Shown here piece after piece: positions 44,278 through 52,248 of a stretch of 64,000 nucleotides of DNA. The translations under genes and the position numbers were made by a program. A model generated the notes under the pieces. That model saw nothing but the letters and a program-made list of their open reading frames with translations. It was not told the DNA's origin and made no database searches. Within the stretch, counting starts at the first letter, position 1, and each line of letters starts with the position of its first letter. The stretch lies in contig NZ_JAUDRH010000020.1 of the NCBI RefSeq assembly GCF_030381805.1, forward strand, positions 76,767 through 140,766. Direction: 5' to 3'. This DNA comes from Chlorogloeopsis sp. ULAP01 (GTDB taxonomy: Bacteria > Cyanobacteriota > Cyanobacteriia > Cyanobacteriales > Nostocaceae).

Positions 44278-44898
44278 GTGTCAAATCAAACTCAACCTAT
44301 CGTTTTAGGAGTATCAGGCGCATCTGGATTGATTTATGCGGTGCGGATGATCAAATTTTTGCTTCAAGCCGACTATGAAATCGAATTGGTTGCTTCCAAA
44401 TCAACCTACATGGTTTGGCAATCCGAGCAAAATATTCGTATGCCGGTAGAACCTATTCAACAAGAGCAATTTTGGCGAGAGCAAGCAGGAGTTGAAGTTG
44501 GAGGAAAACTACGCTGTCATCCTTGGGGTGATGTGGGAGCAAATATCGCCAGTGGTTCCTTTCGTACCCTTGGAATGATTGTGATTCCGTGCAGTATGGC
44601 GACAGTAGCCAAGCTAGCAGCAGGTTTGAGTTCTGACTTGTTGGAGCGGGCAGCAGATGTACAGATTAAAGAAGGGCGAAAGTTAGTGATAGTTCCCCGC
44701 GAAACTCCTTTTAGCCTCATTCACCTTAGGAATTTAACCACCCTTGCAGAAGCTGGAGTTAGAATTGTTCCTGCAATTCCTGCTTGGTATCACAATCCTC
44801 AGACAATTGAGGATTTAGTTGATTTTGTTGTCGCCCGTACTTTAGATCAACTAGAAATTGATTGCATCCCAATTCAGCGTTGGCAAGGTAATCATTGA
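44278..44898 (+). CDS. ubiX: UbiX-like flavin prenyltransferase
   Basis: The 206-aa protein starts at GTG 44278. It has IVLGVSGASGLIYAVRMIKF (FMN phosphate binding), VIPCSMATVAKLAAGLSSDL, LLERAADVQIKEGRKLVIVP and RETPFSLIHLRNLTTLAEAG, matching UbiX/Pad1. The enzyme makes prenylated FMN, the cofactor of UbiD-type decarboxylases, needed in plastoquinone-related ring decarboxylation. No ubiD gene is adjacent. Confidence 0.93.
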   Translation: MSNQTQPIVLGVSGASGLIYAVRMIKFLLQADYEIELVASKSTYMVWQSEQNIRMPVEPIQQEQFWREQAGVEVGGKLRCHPWGDVGANIASGSFRTLGMIVIPCSMATVAKLAAGLSSDLLERAADVQIKEGRKLVIVPRETPFSLIHLRNLTTLAEAGVRIVPAIPAWYHNPQTIEDLVDFVVARTLDQLEIDCIPIQRWQGNH

Positions 44899-44904
44899 TA
44901 ATAA

Positions 44905-45059
44905 GAGGGTATAGGGGACAGGTGACAGGGGACAGGGAATTTTAGATTTTAAATTTTGGATTTTAGATTAAATTCCAATCCAAAATTTAATTGCCCACTC
45001 AGACACTCACCCACTCCTATTCCTAGTCCCCAATCCCTAGTCCCTAATCCCTATTCCCT
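44905..45059. repeat. STRR repeats reaching the start codon of the next gene
   Basis: GGGGACAGGTGACAGGGGAC-like 7-mers open the spacer; an AT-rich inverted segment (AATTTTGGATTTTAGATT and AATCCAAAATTTAATT) follows; CCCTAGTCCCTAATCCC-type 7-mers end it, right against the ATG at 45060. No separate ribosome binding site is left. Confidence 0.7.
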
Positions 45060-45764
45060 ATGGCTATATTTCGCTTAATTTTATTAGTAGCATTATTGGG
45101 AGGACTAGCATTGTTACTAGCACAAAACTGGTCACCTGTGCTCCCACTAGTTTTTTTGGGTATGCAGACTCAGGCATTGCCACTAGCGATGTGGATCTTG
45201 TTCAGCACTGCTGCAGGTGCTGCTACCTCTTTAGCAATTTCTATCTTGTTTCAATTATCAAGCTATTTTACAGCACCAAAACGCCAAGTTAGCCCTGCAT
45301 CTAAACCACCAAGAACACGAACTCCATTCGATAGTGATCGCCCTCGTACTGAAGAACCTAAATATAGCTATACTAGTCCTCCACCATCAGCAAGTGAAAC
45401 TGCTGATAGTACCCGTGCTAGTGCAGAGGATTGGGAAACAAGCAGTATTAATGATGATTGGGATTTTGACGAAACAGAGGAAACAGCTAAATCTCCCCAA
45501 AATACACACTTTAGAGACTCTGATACTTACGAAAAACAACAAGAACCAAAAAGTGGCTCTAAATCAGGTTCTGTTTACTCTTACAACTACCGTGAACCTA
45601 AAAATTCTGGGGCGGGAAAAACGGAATCAGTTTACGATGCTGATTATCGAGTAATTGTTCCCCCCTATCAACCACCGACTGATAATCAAGCCGATGGAGA
45701 TGAAGATGATTGGGGATTTTTAGACGATGATAACGAAAATGAAGATGAACGTCCCCGTCGATAA
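45060..45764 (+). CDS. LapA-domain (DUF1049) membrane protein with acidic tail
   Basis: The 234-aa protein has two N-terminal membrane helices (IFRLILLVALLGGLALLLAQ at 3-22 and MWILFSTAAGAATSLAISIL at about 44-63) matching the LapA/DUF1049 family. LapA-type proteins work in envelope lipopolysaccharide assembly in proteobacteria; the cyanobacterial role is unknown. The remaining 160 residues are Asp/Glu/Ser-rich, disordered, with Tyr-Arg motifs (SYNYREP, DADYRVI). It lacks an upstream Shine-Dalgarno because STRR repeats abut the ATG. Confidence 0.75.
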   Translation: MAIFRLILLVALLGGLALLLAQNWSPVLPLVFLGMQTQALPLAMWILFSTAAGAATSLAISILFQLSSYFTAPKRQVSPASKPPRTRTPFDSDRPRTEEPKYSYTSPPPSASETADSTRASAEDWETSSINDDWDFDETEETAKSPQNTHFRDSDTYEKQQEPKSGSKSGSVYSYNYREPKNSGAGKTESVYDADYRVIVPPYQPPTDNQADGDEDDWGFLDDDNENEDERPRR

Positions 45765-45788
45765 GAAGAGGCACAATAGCCTGAGTAC

Positions 45789-45983
45789 CTACTTTATACC
45801 ACAACGTTCACGAGACTCCTGCTTGACTTTGCCCGTCATCGCAGCTTCCTGTAAAGTCATAAAAGCGTTCAAATCTTCTAAATCATACCGGGTTGTCAGC
45901 AATTGTCGCAGTTGGTTTTCTGCCTCCACAGTTAAGTAGCCAGTTAATAAAGCCGTTTGTACAACGTCTCGAATCCGAGTCAT
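45789..45983 (-). CDS. Small conserved cyanobacterial protein, 64 aa
   Basis: The ATG at 45983 is preceded by AGAGGTTT, a good ribosome binding site; the frame upstream of it lacks one. The product (MTRIRDVVQTALLTGYLTVE, then NQLRQLL, and DLEDLNAFMTLQEAAMTGKV) is helical, soluble and of a type I recognise as conserved in filamentous cyanobacteria without assigned function. It converges on the LapA-domain gene. Confidence 0.7.
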   Translation of the reverse strand: MTRIRDVVQTALLTGYLTVEAENQLRQLLTTRYDLEDLNAFMTLQEAAMTGKVKQESRERCGIK

Positions 45984-46204
45984 GGTTGAAACCTCTAAAA
46001 CCACACTTAATTTATTCGGCTCGCCCAGAATACGTAGTATTTTCACCGTATATCAATCGATCAAGATGGCAAAGATTTATTCAACCACGAAATAAACTCA
46101 GTCATTTTTTACACCTTTTTAAGAATAAATACTGATTTGCAAATTAGAGAAATCAAGTTAAATTAGTTTGAGAGTAAAGCAGCATTAAGTTTGTTACTAA
46201 AAAT

Positions 46205-46222
46205 TTATCAGTGTACTGATAA
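46205..46222. promoter_or_regulatory. Operator-like palindrome upstream of NB-ARC gene
   Basis: TTATCAGT and ACTGATAA are perfect 8-bp arms around GT. It lies in the 429-nt spacer before the NB-ARC gene, which otherwise holds no gene I can support. Regulation is inferred from the symmetry only. Confidence 0.4.
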
Positions 46223-46475
46223 AAACACCTCGCTGCTTAAAGTTTCCACTACTTGTGAATCCCGCTTTTTGAAGTTGACGTAAATTGAGTGAATAAAGTT
46301 TCAAACAAATTTCATGAAAGTTCCGTTAAGCCTAAAGATAGCTAAACCGGAACTGTCAATTCACCTAACGAGTGTTATCAAATTCGTTATAACTTTATCA
46401 TACATTCATTATTGCTTCATCAAACAGTCGTTAATATTAGTTCTGAATTACTTATGAGAAATAACAGTAACGACT

Positions 46476-48080
46476 GTGTCTAACTTTAAGAAGATAGAAG
46501 AGGAATTTATAGAAGCAAACACTCATTGGGAAATAGAAAAGTTATATGTAGATTTAGCTTTAGCAAAAGGCAAGGCTCTAACTCCAGTTGAAAAAAAGTT
46601 TCTACGCGGTTTACTTTGCGGTTTTAGTCCTGCTGAAATTGCTAGTAAAGTGTATGAAAGTCGTAGTAGTAGTACAGTTAGAGTATATCTTTCTAATGGG
46701 TTATATAAGTATATAGAAGATTTGGTTAGCAATCAAGCTGGATATTCTGTTAAAGTAAAGAACTGGAGTCGTGTAACTTATTTGCTTGAAAAGGCTGGTT
46801 ACAAAAAAAAATTACTAGCAGTAGATTTAGATAGCGATCGCATTCTTACCACAAAACTAAATGATACTAATTTATCTACGCCCAAACAAGACTCACATTT
46901 AGATTTAGATGAAGCAGCAGATGTGAGTTTTTTTTATGGCAGAGAAACAGAATTAGCACTAATTAAAAAATATATTCTTCAAGATAATTGCCGACTTTTA
47001 GTACTTTGGGGCATGGCTGGGATCGGAAAAACAGCTTTAGCGCGGAAGCTAGCACAAGAGATTCAAGAAAATTTTGATTATGTGATTTGGCGTTCATTAC
47101 ATCTTGCTCCGCCTTTAGAAACTATTTTGAGTCAAGTCATTCAATTTTTATCTCCTCAAAAACAGATAAATATCACAGAAAAAAGTGTTAATTTAGTTAG
47201 TTCGCAATTAATACATTGCTTACGTTATTATCGTTGTCTAATCATTTTAGATCATGTAGATACAATTTTAGATAATAAATATGGAAATGAATTAGATCAT
47301 TTTAATATCTCAGATAATAATTATAGAAGACAAAATAATTATTACTCCTTACCCTATATTGGCTATCTTTATGGTTATGAAAATTATGGAGATTTAATTA
47401 GACGCATAGGAGACTCGCAGCACCAAAGTTGCTTGTTGCTAACCACACGAGAAAAGCCTAGCAAAATTGCTGATTTCAAAGATGAAAACTTATCTGTGCG
47501 ATGTTTACAATTAACGGGTTTAAATCAAGTAGAAAATGCAGAACTATTTACAAATAAAGAATTAATCGAATTCAATCAAGAAGATATAAAACATATTAAT
47601 AATTGGTATGCAGGTAATCCATTATTTATAAAATTAGTTACAAATATAATTCATGAGTTTTTTGGTGCTAGTGTACAAAAATTTTTAGCACAAAATACTC
47701 TAATATTTGCAGAAATACGAGTAATCTTAGACGAGCAGTTTAATCGTTTGTCTAATCTAGAAAAGCAAATAATGTATTGCATAGCAGTTAATCCAGATTT
47801 TATTTCATTACAGACAATAGAAAGTAATATATTACCATCCTTGCCACAACAATTAATATTGCAAGGTATAGAGCTATTACAAAAACGATCGCTAATAGAA
47901 AGGCAAGTATCAGGCTTCTCTCTAATACCAGTATTGAGAGAATATATTATTGAAAGATTAATCGAGGACAATTGGAGATTTAGTGCGCAAAAAGCAGGCT
48001 CATTACTGATAACTCATGCATTTTTGGAAAAACAACTGAAAAATTACATTCAAGCAAGTCGTTTAAATATGGAAAATTAA
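46476..48080 (+). CDS. NB-ARC STAND ATPase with vMAP-type N-terminus and no sensor repeats
   Basis: The 534-aa protein begins at GTG 46476. Residues 1-100 form a helix-turn-helix-like module (TPVEKKFLRGLLCGFSPAEI, then STVRVYLSNGLYKYIEDLV) seen at the front of cyanobacterial vWA-MoxR-associated proteins. The NB-ARC domain follows: YGRETELALIKKYI, Walker A VLWGMAGIGKTALARKLAQ near 177-195, Walker B CLIILDHVD, and LLLTTREKP. A winged-helix region (FNRLSNLEKQIMYCIAVNPD) closes the protein. WD40 or TPR sensor repeats usual for such STAND proteins are missing, although the frame ends cleanly. AT-rich codon use sets it apart from neighbours. Confidence 0.85.
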   Translation: MSNFKKIEEEFIEANTHWEIEKLYVDLALAKGKALTPVEKKFLRGLLCGFSPAEIASKVYESRSSSTVRVYLSNGLYKYIEDLVSNQAGYSVKVKNWSRVTYLLEKAGYKKKLLAVDLDSDRILTTKLNDTNLSTPKQDSHLDLDEAADVSFFYGRETELALIKKYILQDNCRLLVLWGMAGIGKTALARKLAQEIQENFDYVIWRSLHLAPPLETILSQVIQFLSPQKQINITEKSVNLVSSQLIHCLRYYRCLIILDHVDTILDNKYGNELDHFNISDNNYRRQNNYYSLPYIGYLYGYENYGDLIRRIGDSQHQSCLLLTTREKPSKIADFKDENLSVRCLQLTGLNQVENAELFTNKELIEFNQEDIKHINNWYAGNPLFIKLVTNIIHEFFGASVQKFLAQNTLIFAEIRVILDEQFNRLSNLEKQIMYCIAVNPDFISLQTIESNILPSLPQQLILQGIELLQKRSLIERQVSGFSLIPVLREYIIERLIEDNWRFSAQKAGSLLITHAFLEKQLKNYIQASRLNMEN

Positions 48081-48140
48081 GGTAGAGTAAAAAGCGATCG
48101 TTAAAGATTTGATGAGACTATAGCTGGAGCAAAGCGACTT

Positions 48141-48698
48141 GTGAATAGCTTATTAAAAGGGATTAATCTGTACTTAGTTGCAATGCCGGGAGCGGGAAAA
48201 ACAACAGTAGGGCGTTTACTGGCAAAACAGCTAAGTTATGGATTTATAGACACTGACGAAGTAATTGTACAAGCAGCAGGACAGTCTATCAGTCAAATGT
48301 TTGCCGAACAAGGAGAAGCAGAGTTTCGCCTGTTAGAAAGCAAGGTTTTAGCACAAATTTGTGCGATTCAAAAGCTAGTAGTTGCCACTGGTGGGGGGAT
48401 TATCCTGCGGCGAGAAAACTGGAGTTATTTACATCACGGCTTAGTTGTTTGGCTAGATGCAGCAGTAGATATACTGTATAGTCGTTTAAGAGAGGATACA
48501 ACCCGACCATTATTGCAAGAAACCGATCCCAAAGCAAAGTTGCGATCGCTCCTCGAACAACGACAACCACTTTACGCTCAAGCCGATTTGCGAATTACCA
48601 TCAGGGAAGAAGAAACACCAGAAGACATTTCTACACGAGTTTTAGAAGCAATTCCCAGCGTTCTCAAAAAACCGGATTCTCTGCCAAATGGTTATTAG
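48141..48698 (+). CDS. aroK: Shikimate kinase
   Basis: The 185-aa protein starts at GTG 48141. It has the P-loop AMPGAGKTTVGRLLAKQL, FIDTDEVIVQAAGQSISQMF with the shikimate-binding Asp, FRLLESKVL with Arg, and VATGGGIILRRENW. It phosphorylates shikimate at the 3-hydroxyl in aromatic amino acid synthesis. LREDTTRPLL is the lid. No other aro gene is adjacent, which is common in cyanobacteria. Confidence 0.94.
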   Translation: MNSLLKGINLYLVAMPGAGKTTVGRLLAKQLSYGFIDTDEVIVQAAGQSISQMFAEQGEAEFRLLESKVLAQICAIQKLVVATGGGIILRRENWSYLHHGLVVWLDAAVDILYSRLREDTTRPLLQETDPKAKLRSLLEQRQPLYAQADLRITIREEETPEDISTRVLEAIPSVLKKPDSLPNGY

Positions 48699-48746
48699 TA
48701 ATTTTGTTAGTGGATAGTCAATAGTCATTAGTCATTTGTTAGTAGG

Positions 48747-48775
48747 GGAGCCAGTGCGTTGTAGCACCTGGCGTG
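48747..48775. repeat. GCCAGTGCG...CACCTGGCG palindromic repeat, uninterrupted copy
   Basis: GAGCCAGTGCGTTG joins TAGCACCTGGCG directly. A second copy at 49881-49955 has the same flanks but carries about 46 bp inserted between them. Confidence 0.65.
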
Positions 48776-48861
48776 CGGGTTTTATTGATGATTTTTCGGT
48801 TGAAACAGACAATTTATCTTCTAAACCCGCCCGTATAGTGGTTAGTTGTTTATTACTCCCC
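48775..48861. repeat. MITE-like element, copy 1
   Basis: GCGGGTTTTATTGAT at the left and CTAAACCCGCCC at the right form terminal inverted repeats around AACAGACAATTTATCTTCT. The similarity to copy 2 at 51195-51282, in opposite orientation, extends on to TTGTTTATTACTCCCC. It is too short to encode a protein. Confidence 0.7.
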
Positions 48862-48939
48862 TTGTCTGCGTCTCCCCATCTCCCTCAATCTGTGAGAAAT
48901 TGTTGGGAGTACTAAATTAACTTTCACAAGCTCCTCATC

Positions 48940-49830
48940 ATGATTAACGATACTGAATACATTCGGCAAGCTGCGGCTACGCGTGTGCAAGTGTTAAGTG
49001 AGGCATTACCTTACATCCAACAATTTACAGGCCGAACTATCGTTGTCAAATACGGCGGCGCGGCGATGAAAGATAGCAATCTCAAAGATAAAGTTATCCG
49101 CGATATCGTATTTATGTCCTGTGTTGGTTTGCGCCCAATTTTGGTACATGGCGGTGGCCCAGAAATTAATAGTTGGCTTGATAAACTGGGAATCGAAGCA
49201 CAATTTAAGAACGGTTTGCGGGTAACTGATGCACCGACAATGGATGTTGTAGAAATGGTGTTAGTCGGTCGTGTTAATAAAGAAATTGTCTCTTTGATTA
49301 ATCAAGCTGGCGGTTCAGCAGTGGGGCTATGTGGTAAGGATGGCAATTTAATTAAAGCTCGTCCCCAAGGAGAAGAAGGCATTGGCTTTGTAGGGGAAGT
49401 GAGCATTGTAAAGATTAAGATTTTAGAAACACTGGTAAGTAACGGATATATTCCCGTAGTATCAAGTGTAGCTGCCGATGACACTGGTCAAGCTTACAAT
49501 ATCAACGCTGACACCGTAGCTGGAGAAATCGCAGCAGCAATGGGAGCAGAAAAGCTGATTTTGCTCACTGATACACGAGGTATTCTCAAAGATTATAAAG
49601 ATCCCTCTAGTTTAATTCCCAAAGTAGATATTCAAGAAGCCCGTGAACTAATTGGTGCTGGTGTCGTCAGTGGCGGCATGATCCCCAAAGTTAATTGCTG
49701 CGTGCGATCGCTCGCTCAAGGAGTACGTGCTGCACACATTATTGATGGTCGCATTCCCCATGCTCTACTACTAGAAATCTTTACCGATGGCGGGATTGGC
49801 ACCATGATTGGTGGCTCTCAATTTGTGTGA
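48940..49830 (+). CDS. argB: Acetylglutamate kinase
   Basis: The 296-aa protein has TIVVKYGGAAMKDSNLKDKV, PILVHGGGPEINSWLDKLG, FKNGLRVTDAPTMDVVEMVL and GGMIPKVNCCVRSLAQGV, the amino acid kinase fold and AGK signature. It phosphorylates N-acetylglutamate in arginine synthesis. The N-terminal helix (IRQAAATRVQVLSEALPYIQ) is the type used in arginine-sensitive hexameric enzymes. Cyanobacterial AGK is activated by the PII protein. Confidence 0.96.
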   Translation: MINDTEYIRQAAATRVQVLSEALPYIQQFTGRTIVVKYGGAAMKDSNLKDKVIRDIVFMSCVGLRPILVHGGGPEINSWLDKLGIEAQFKNGLRVTDAPTMDVVEMVLVGRVNKEIVSLINQAGGSAVGLCGKDGNLIKARPQGEEGIGFVGEVSIVKIKILETLVSNGYIPVVSSVAADDTGQAYNINADTVAGEIAAAMGAEKLILLTDTRGILKDYKDPSSLIPKVDIQEARELIGAGVVSGGMIPKVNCCVRSLAQGVRAAHIIDGRIPHALLLEIFTDGGIGTMIGGSQFV

Positions 49831-49880
49831 GTAGGGACTAGGGGCTAGGAAGATAACAAGGGGAATGGAGGAGTGGGAGA

Positions 49881-49955
49881 GGAGCCAGTGCGCCCTTGGA
49901 GGTTCCCCGGAGCTTTCGGAGTCTCCGGCTCCGCTCCGTTGTAGCACCTGGCGTG
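49881..49955. repeat. GCCAGTGCG...CACCTGGCG palindromic repeat, interrupted copy
   Basis: The flanks match 48747-48775, but about 46 bp rich in GGAG/CTCC palindromes (GGTTCCCCGGAGC, GGAGTCTCCGGCTCCGCTCC) separate them. This is a repeat nested in a repeat. Confidence 0.65.
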
Positions 49956-50028
49956 GGGAGAGTAGGGGAGATAAGGAGAATCCTTGTTCCTATCCCCTGT
50001 CCCCTTTCACCTGTCACCTATCCCTGTC

Positions 50029-50517
50029 CTACCAGGGAGATTTGATGATAATGTGTTGTCTTCCTGGCTTACGATCCGAAGAATCAACTATTGTCGGATT
50101 AATTAGTGTTGAGTTGATGATGCTTGGATTCGTCAACACAGGATTGACTAAAATTGTATCTTGGTTTTTGTACCGCCCGTGTCGGTGTAAATGGTACTTA
50201 TAATCTGGGTATAGGTGATGACTATGACTTGGGGATGAGTAATAGATGTGATTTGGGTACGAGTGATAACTATGACTTGGGGATGAGTAATAGGTGCGAT
50301 TTGGAGTCAATCCTGTTACCGGATTTACGGGCATGGGAGCGGATATGGGGCTTCCGTAAATAATGTTACCAACACTAGATGGCTGGCTACCTTTATAAAA
50401 ATCTGCACCACCTATTATTTTTATTTCGGCAGAAGCAGGAGCCACAGTAGCACTCATCAAAGCTGCTGTTAAGCCCAATCCCAGTATATGCACTTGGTAA
50501 AGCTTGTTTTTGAACAT
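50029..50517 (-). CDS. Secreted Tyr/His/Ser-rich protein of unknown function
   Basis: ATG 50517 is chosen because AAGGTGAT lies about 7 nt upstream. The 162-aa product has a signal peptide (HILGLGLTAALMSATVAPAS, cleavage after ASA). The middle carries two imperfect copies of YYSSPSHSYHSYP-like sequence, encoded by 48-bp direct repeats at about 50215-50303. The tail has NPVLTNPSIINSTLINPTI, an NPxI-type repeat. The composition suggests a periplasmic or cell-surface structural protein; no family is recognised. Confidence 0.65.
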   Translation of the reverse strand: MFKNKLYQVHILGLGLTAALMSATVAPASAEIKIIGGADFYKGSQPSSVGNIIYGSPISAPMPVNPVTGLTPNRTYYSSPSHSYHSYPNHIYYSSPSHSHHLYPDYKYHLHRHGRYKNQDTILVNPVLTNPSIINSTLINPTIVDSSDRKPGRQHIIIKSPW

Positions 50518-50629
50518 ATTTTTATCACCTTGCTTGGATAAATTTTTTGACATTGTTATTAACCAAAAGGATTTCAAAAATGTTGCTGTCATTGGCACAA
50601 TGAAGGCAGTGCTGATTTGTGAGATAAAC

Positions 50630-51151
50630 GTGAGTTCAGAGAGTTTAGAGATAGCTAAAACTCGTTACCAGAAAGGGAGAGCTGCCCTTGAAAGTGGGCA
50701 ATACCGAGATGCTGTTGAACAGTTAGAAAAAGCCAGTGCACTCTTGGTTCGTAATACTCGCCTCGGAGGTGAAGTACAAATTTGGTTGGCGACAGCTTAT
50801 GAAGCAGCTGGACGCACACAAGATGCGATCGCTCTTTGCGAACAGATCAAACGCCATCCCCACTCAGAAACCAGCAAGGAAGCACGGCGATTACATTACA
50901 TTCTCAAAGCACCCCGATTACAACGCCCTAAAGAATGGATGACGGAAATTCCCGATTTTAGTGCACTACCTGATAACGAAGCCAAAATTCGTTTTACTGC
51001 TAATACTACCAAATCCTCTCAGCCTCGGAAGCCTCCTGAGGTAGAATTTGTTGACCTTAGCCAAGTGAATACAAAGGATAATCGCTTTATCTGGGTGGCT
51101 TTAATTGTTATTGTTTTGACGTTGGGTAGTTTAATTTGGTTGAGTTTATAA
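50630..51151 (+). CDS. TPR-like membrane-anchored protein, cyanobacterial
   Basis: The 173-aa product from GTG 50630 starts VSSESLEIAKTRYQKGRAAL, followed by tetratricopeptide-like helices (GQYRDAVEQLEKASALLVRN, VQIWLATAYEAAGRTQDAIA). It ends in a single C-terminal membrane helix (FIWVALIVIVLTLGSLIWLS). An ATG at 50600 is an alternative start. The region EWMTEIPDFSALPDNEA is a conserved-looking linker. A cytoplasmic scaffold on the thylakoid or plasma membrane is inferred. Its 5' end is divergent from the secreted-protein gene at 50517. Confidence 0.75.
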   Translation: MSSESLEIAKTRYQKGRAALESGQYRDAVEQLEKASALLVRNTRLGGEVQIWLATAYEAAGRTQDAIALCEQIKRHPHSETSKEARRLHYILKAPRLQRPKEWMTEIPDFSALPDNEAKIRFTANTTKSSQPRKPPEVEFVDLSQVNTKDNRFIWVALIVIVLTLGSLIWLSL

Positions 51152-51194
51152 GGTAGGAGGGAGAGGAGGGGAGATGAGGAGACAAGGAGACAGG

Positions 51195-51282
51195 GGGAGT
51201 AATAAACAACTAACCACTGTAGGGGCGGGTTTAGAAGATAAATTGTCTGTTTCAACCGAAAAACTATCAATAAAACCCGCCC
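51195..51282. repeat. MITE-like element, copy 2 (inverted)
   Basis: It reads GGGGAGTAATAAACAACTAA, then GGCGGGTTTAGAAGATAAAT, and ends AATAAAACCCGCC. This is the reverse complement of 48775-48861 with only a few differences. Confidence 0.7.
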
Positions 51283-51338
51283 ATACTAACTAATAACCAA
51301 TAACCAGTGACTAATGACTATTTAGGAGATTTACACTG

Positions 51339-52133
51339 ATGAATTTATCTACTCTTAGAAGAAGTTTATTGGGGTTAAGGCATATTTGTCTTGTGCTGGT
51401 GGCATCTGTGCTATTGTCGGGTTGTGTAGATTACCAGGTGGGAGTAAATTTCGATCATGCCAATAGCGGTGAACTGGTGCAGCATATTAAGTTAGGAGAA
51501 CGGTTTACCAGTTTCGGTGGCGATCCAATATACGAATGGTTGAATAGCATTGAACAGAGGGCGCGTCAAGAAGGAGGCAAAGTCCGACGGCTTTCTAAAG
51601 ACGAAATTATTGTGACAATTCCTTTCAATAATAGTCAGGAATTACAAAAGAAATTCAACACATTTTTCCATCCTAATACTAATTCAAAAGCAGAATCTGT
51701 ATCGGAACTGCCAAAGATAGAATCCAATATGCTTTTGTATCAAAATAATTTTTTACTGTTAGTACGGAATCGCTTAATTTATGACCTAGATTTGCGATCG
51801 CTTGGTTTGATTTCTAGTCAGGGTAATGTTTTAGCTAATACAGGTTCGATTCTGAATTTAGAATTTAGCTTGAAGGCTCCTTGGGGAGCAAGAAACATTC
51901 AAAAAACTGAAAATGCTCCGCCAGTGCAAAGAAATAAAAATCAGTTGCTATGGAAACTAAACCCTGGTGAACTTAACCATATAGAAGCAGTTTACTGGCT
52001 TCCTAGCCCGATGGGAATTGGTACATTGTTAATTATTTTGTTTGTCGCAGCAGGCTTTTACCTGCGATACAGGTTTATGCCCGCTCCCAAAATTCAATTT
52101 ACTTCCAAGACAGCAGCGACTCTTGGACAGTAG
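51339..52133 (+). CDS. DUF3153 lipoprotein
   Basis: The 264-aa protein has a lipobox-like signal (LVASVLLSGCVDYQVGVNFD), so the mature protein should begin at the lipidated Cys near residue 29. The body matches the cyanobacterial/plastid DUF3153 family (NSGELVQHIKLGERF, RRLSKDEIIVTIPFNNSQEL). One C-terminal membrane helix (GIGTLLIILFVAAGFYLRYR) anchors it with a short basic tail. Function is unknown; the pattern suggests a thylakoid or plasma-membrane protein facing the lumen or periplasm. Confidence 0.82.
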   Translation: MNLSTLRRSLLGLRHICLVLVASVLLSGCVDYQVGVNFDHANSGELVQHIKLGERFTSFGGDPIYEWLNSIEQRARQEGGKVRRLSKDEIIVTIPFNNSQELQKKFNTFFHPNTNSKAESVSELPKIESNMLLYQNNFLLLVRNRLIYDLDLRSLGLISSQGNVLANTGSILNLEFSLKAPWGARNIQKTENAPPVQRNKNQLLWKLNPGELNHIEAVYWLPSPMGIGTLLIILFVAAGFYLRYRFMPAPKIQFTSKTAATLGQ

Positions 52134-52248
52134 AATTTACAAGTTACGTCACTTTTTCTGTAGTTTGTAGTTATGGGTTAAATATCCAAAATTTACTATC
52201 TCTGTTCACGTCTACCACTATTGAAAAGTAGCGATCGCTTTTTAAGGC

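Noticed and set aside
49865..50203. 112-aa plus-strand ORF after argB
   Set aside because: It runs through the nested palindromic repeat and antisense to the 3' end of the secreted-protein gene. Composition is not protein-like.
48940..51151. Composite transposon bounded by the inverted MITE-like copies
   Set aside because: The enclosed genes are housekeeping or cyanobacterial core genes and no transposase is present.
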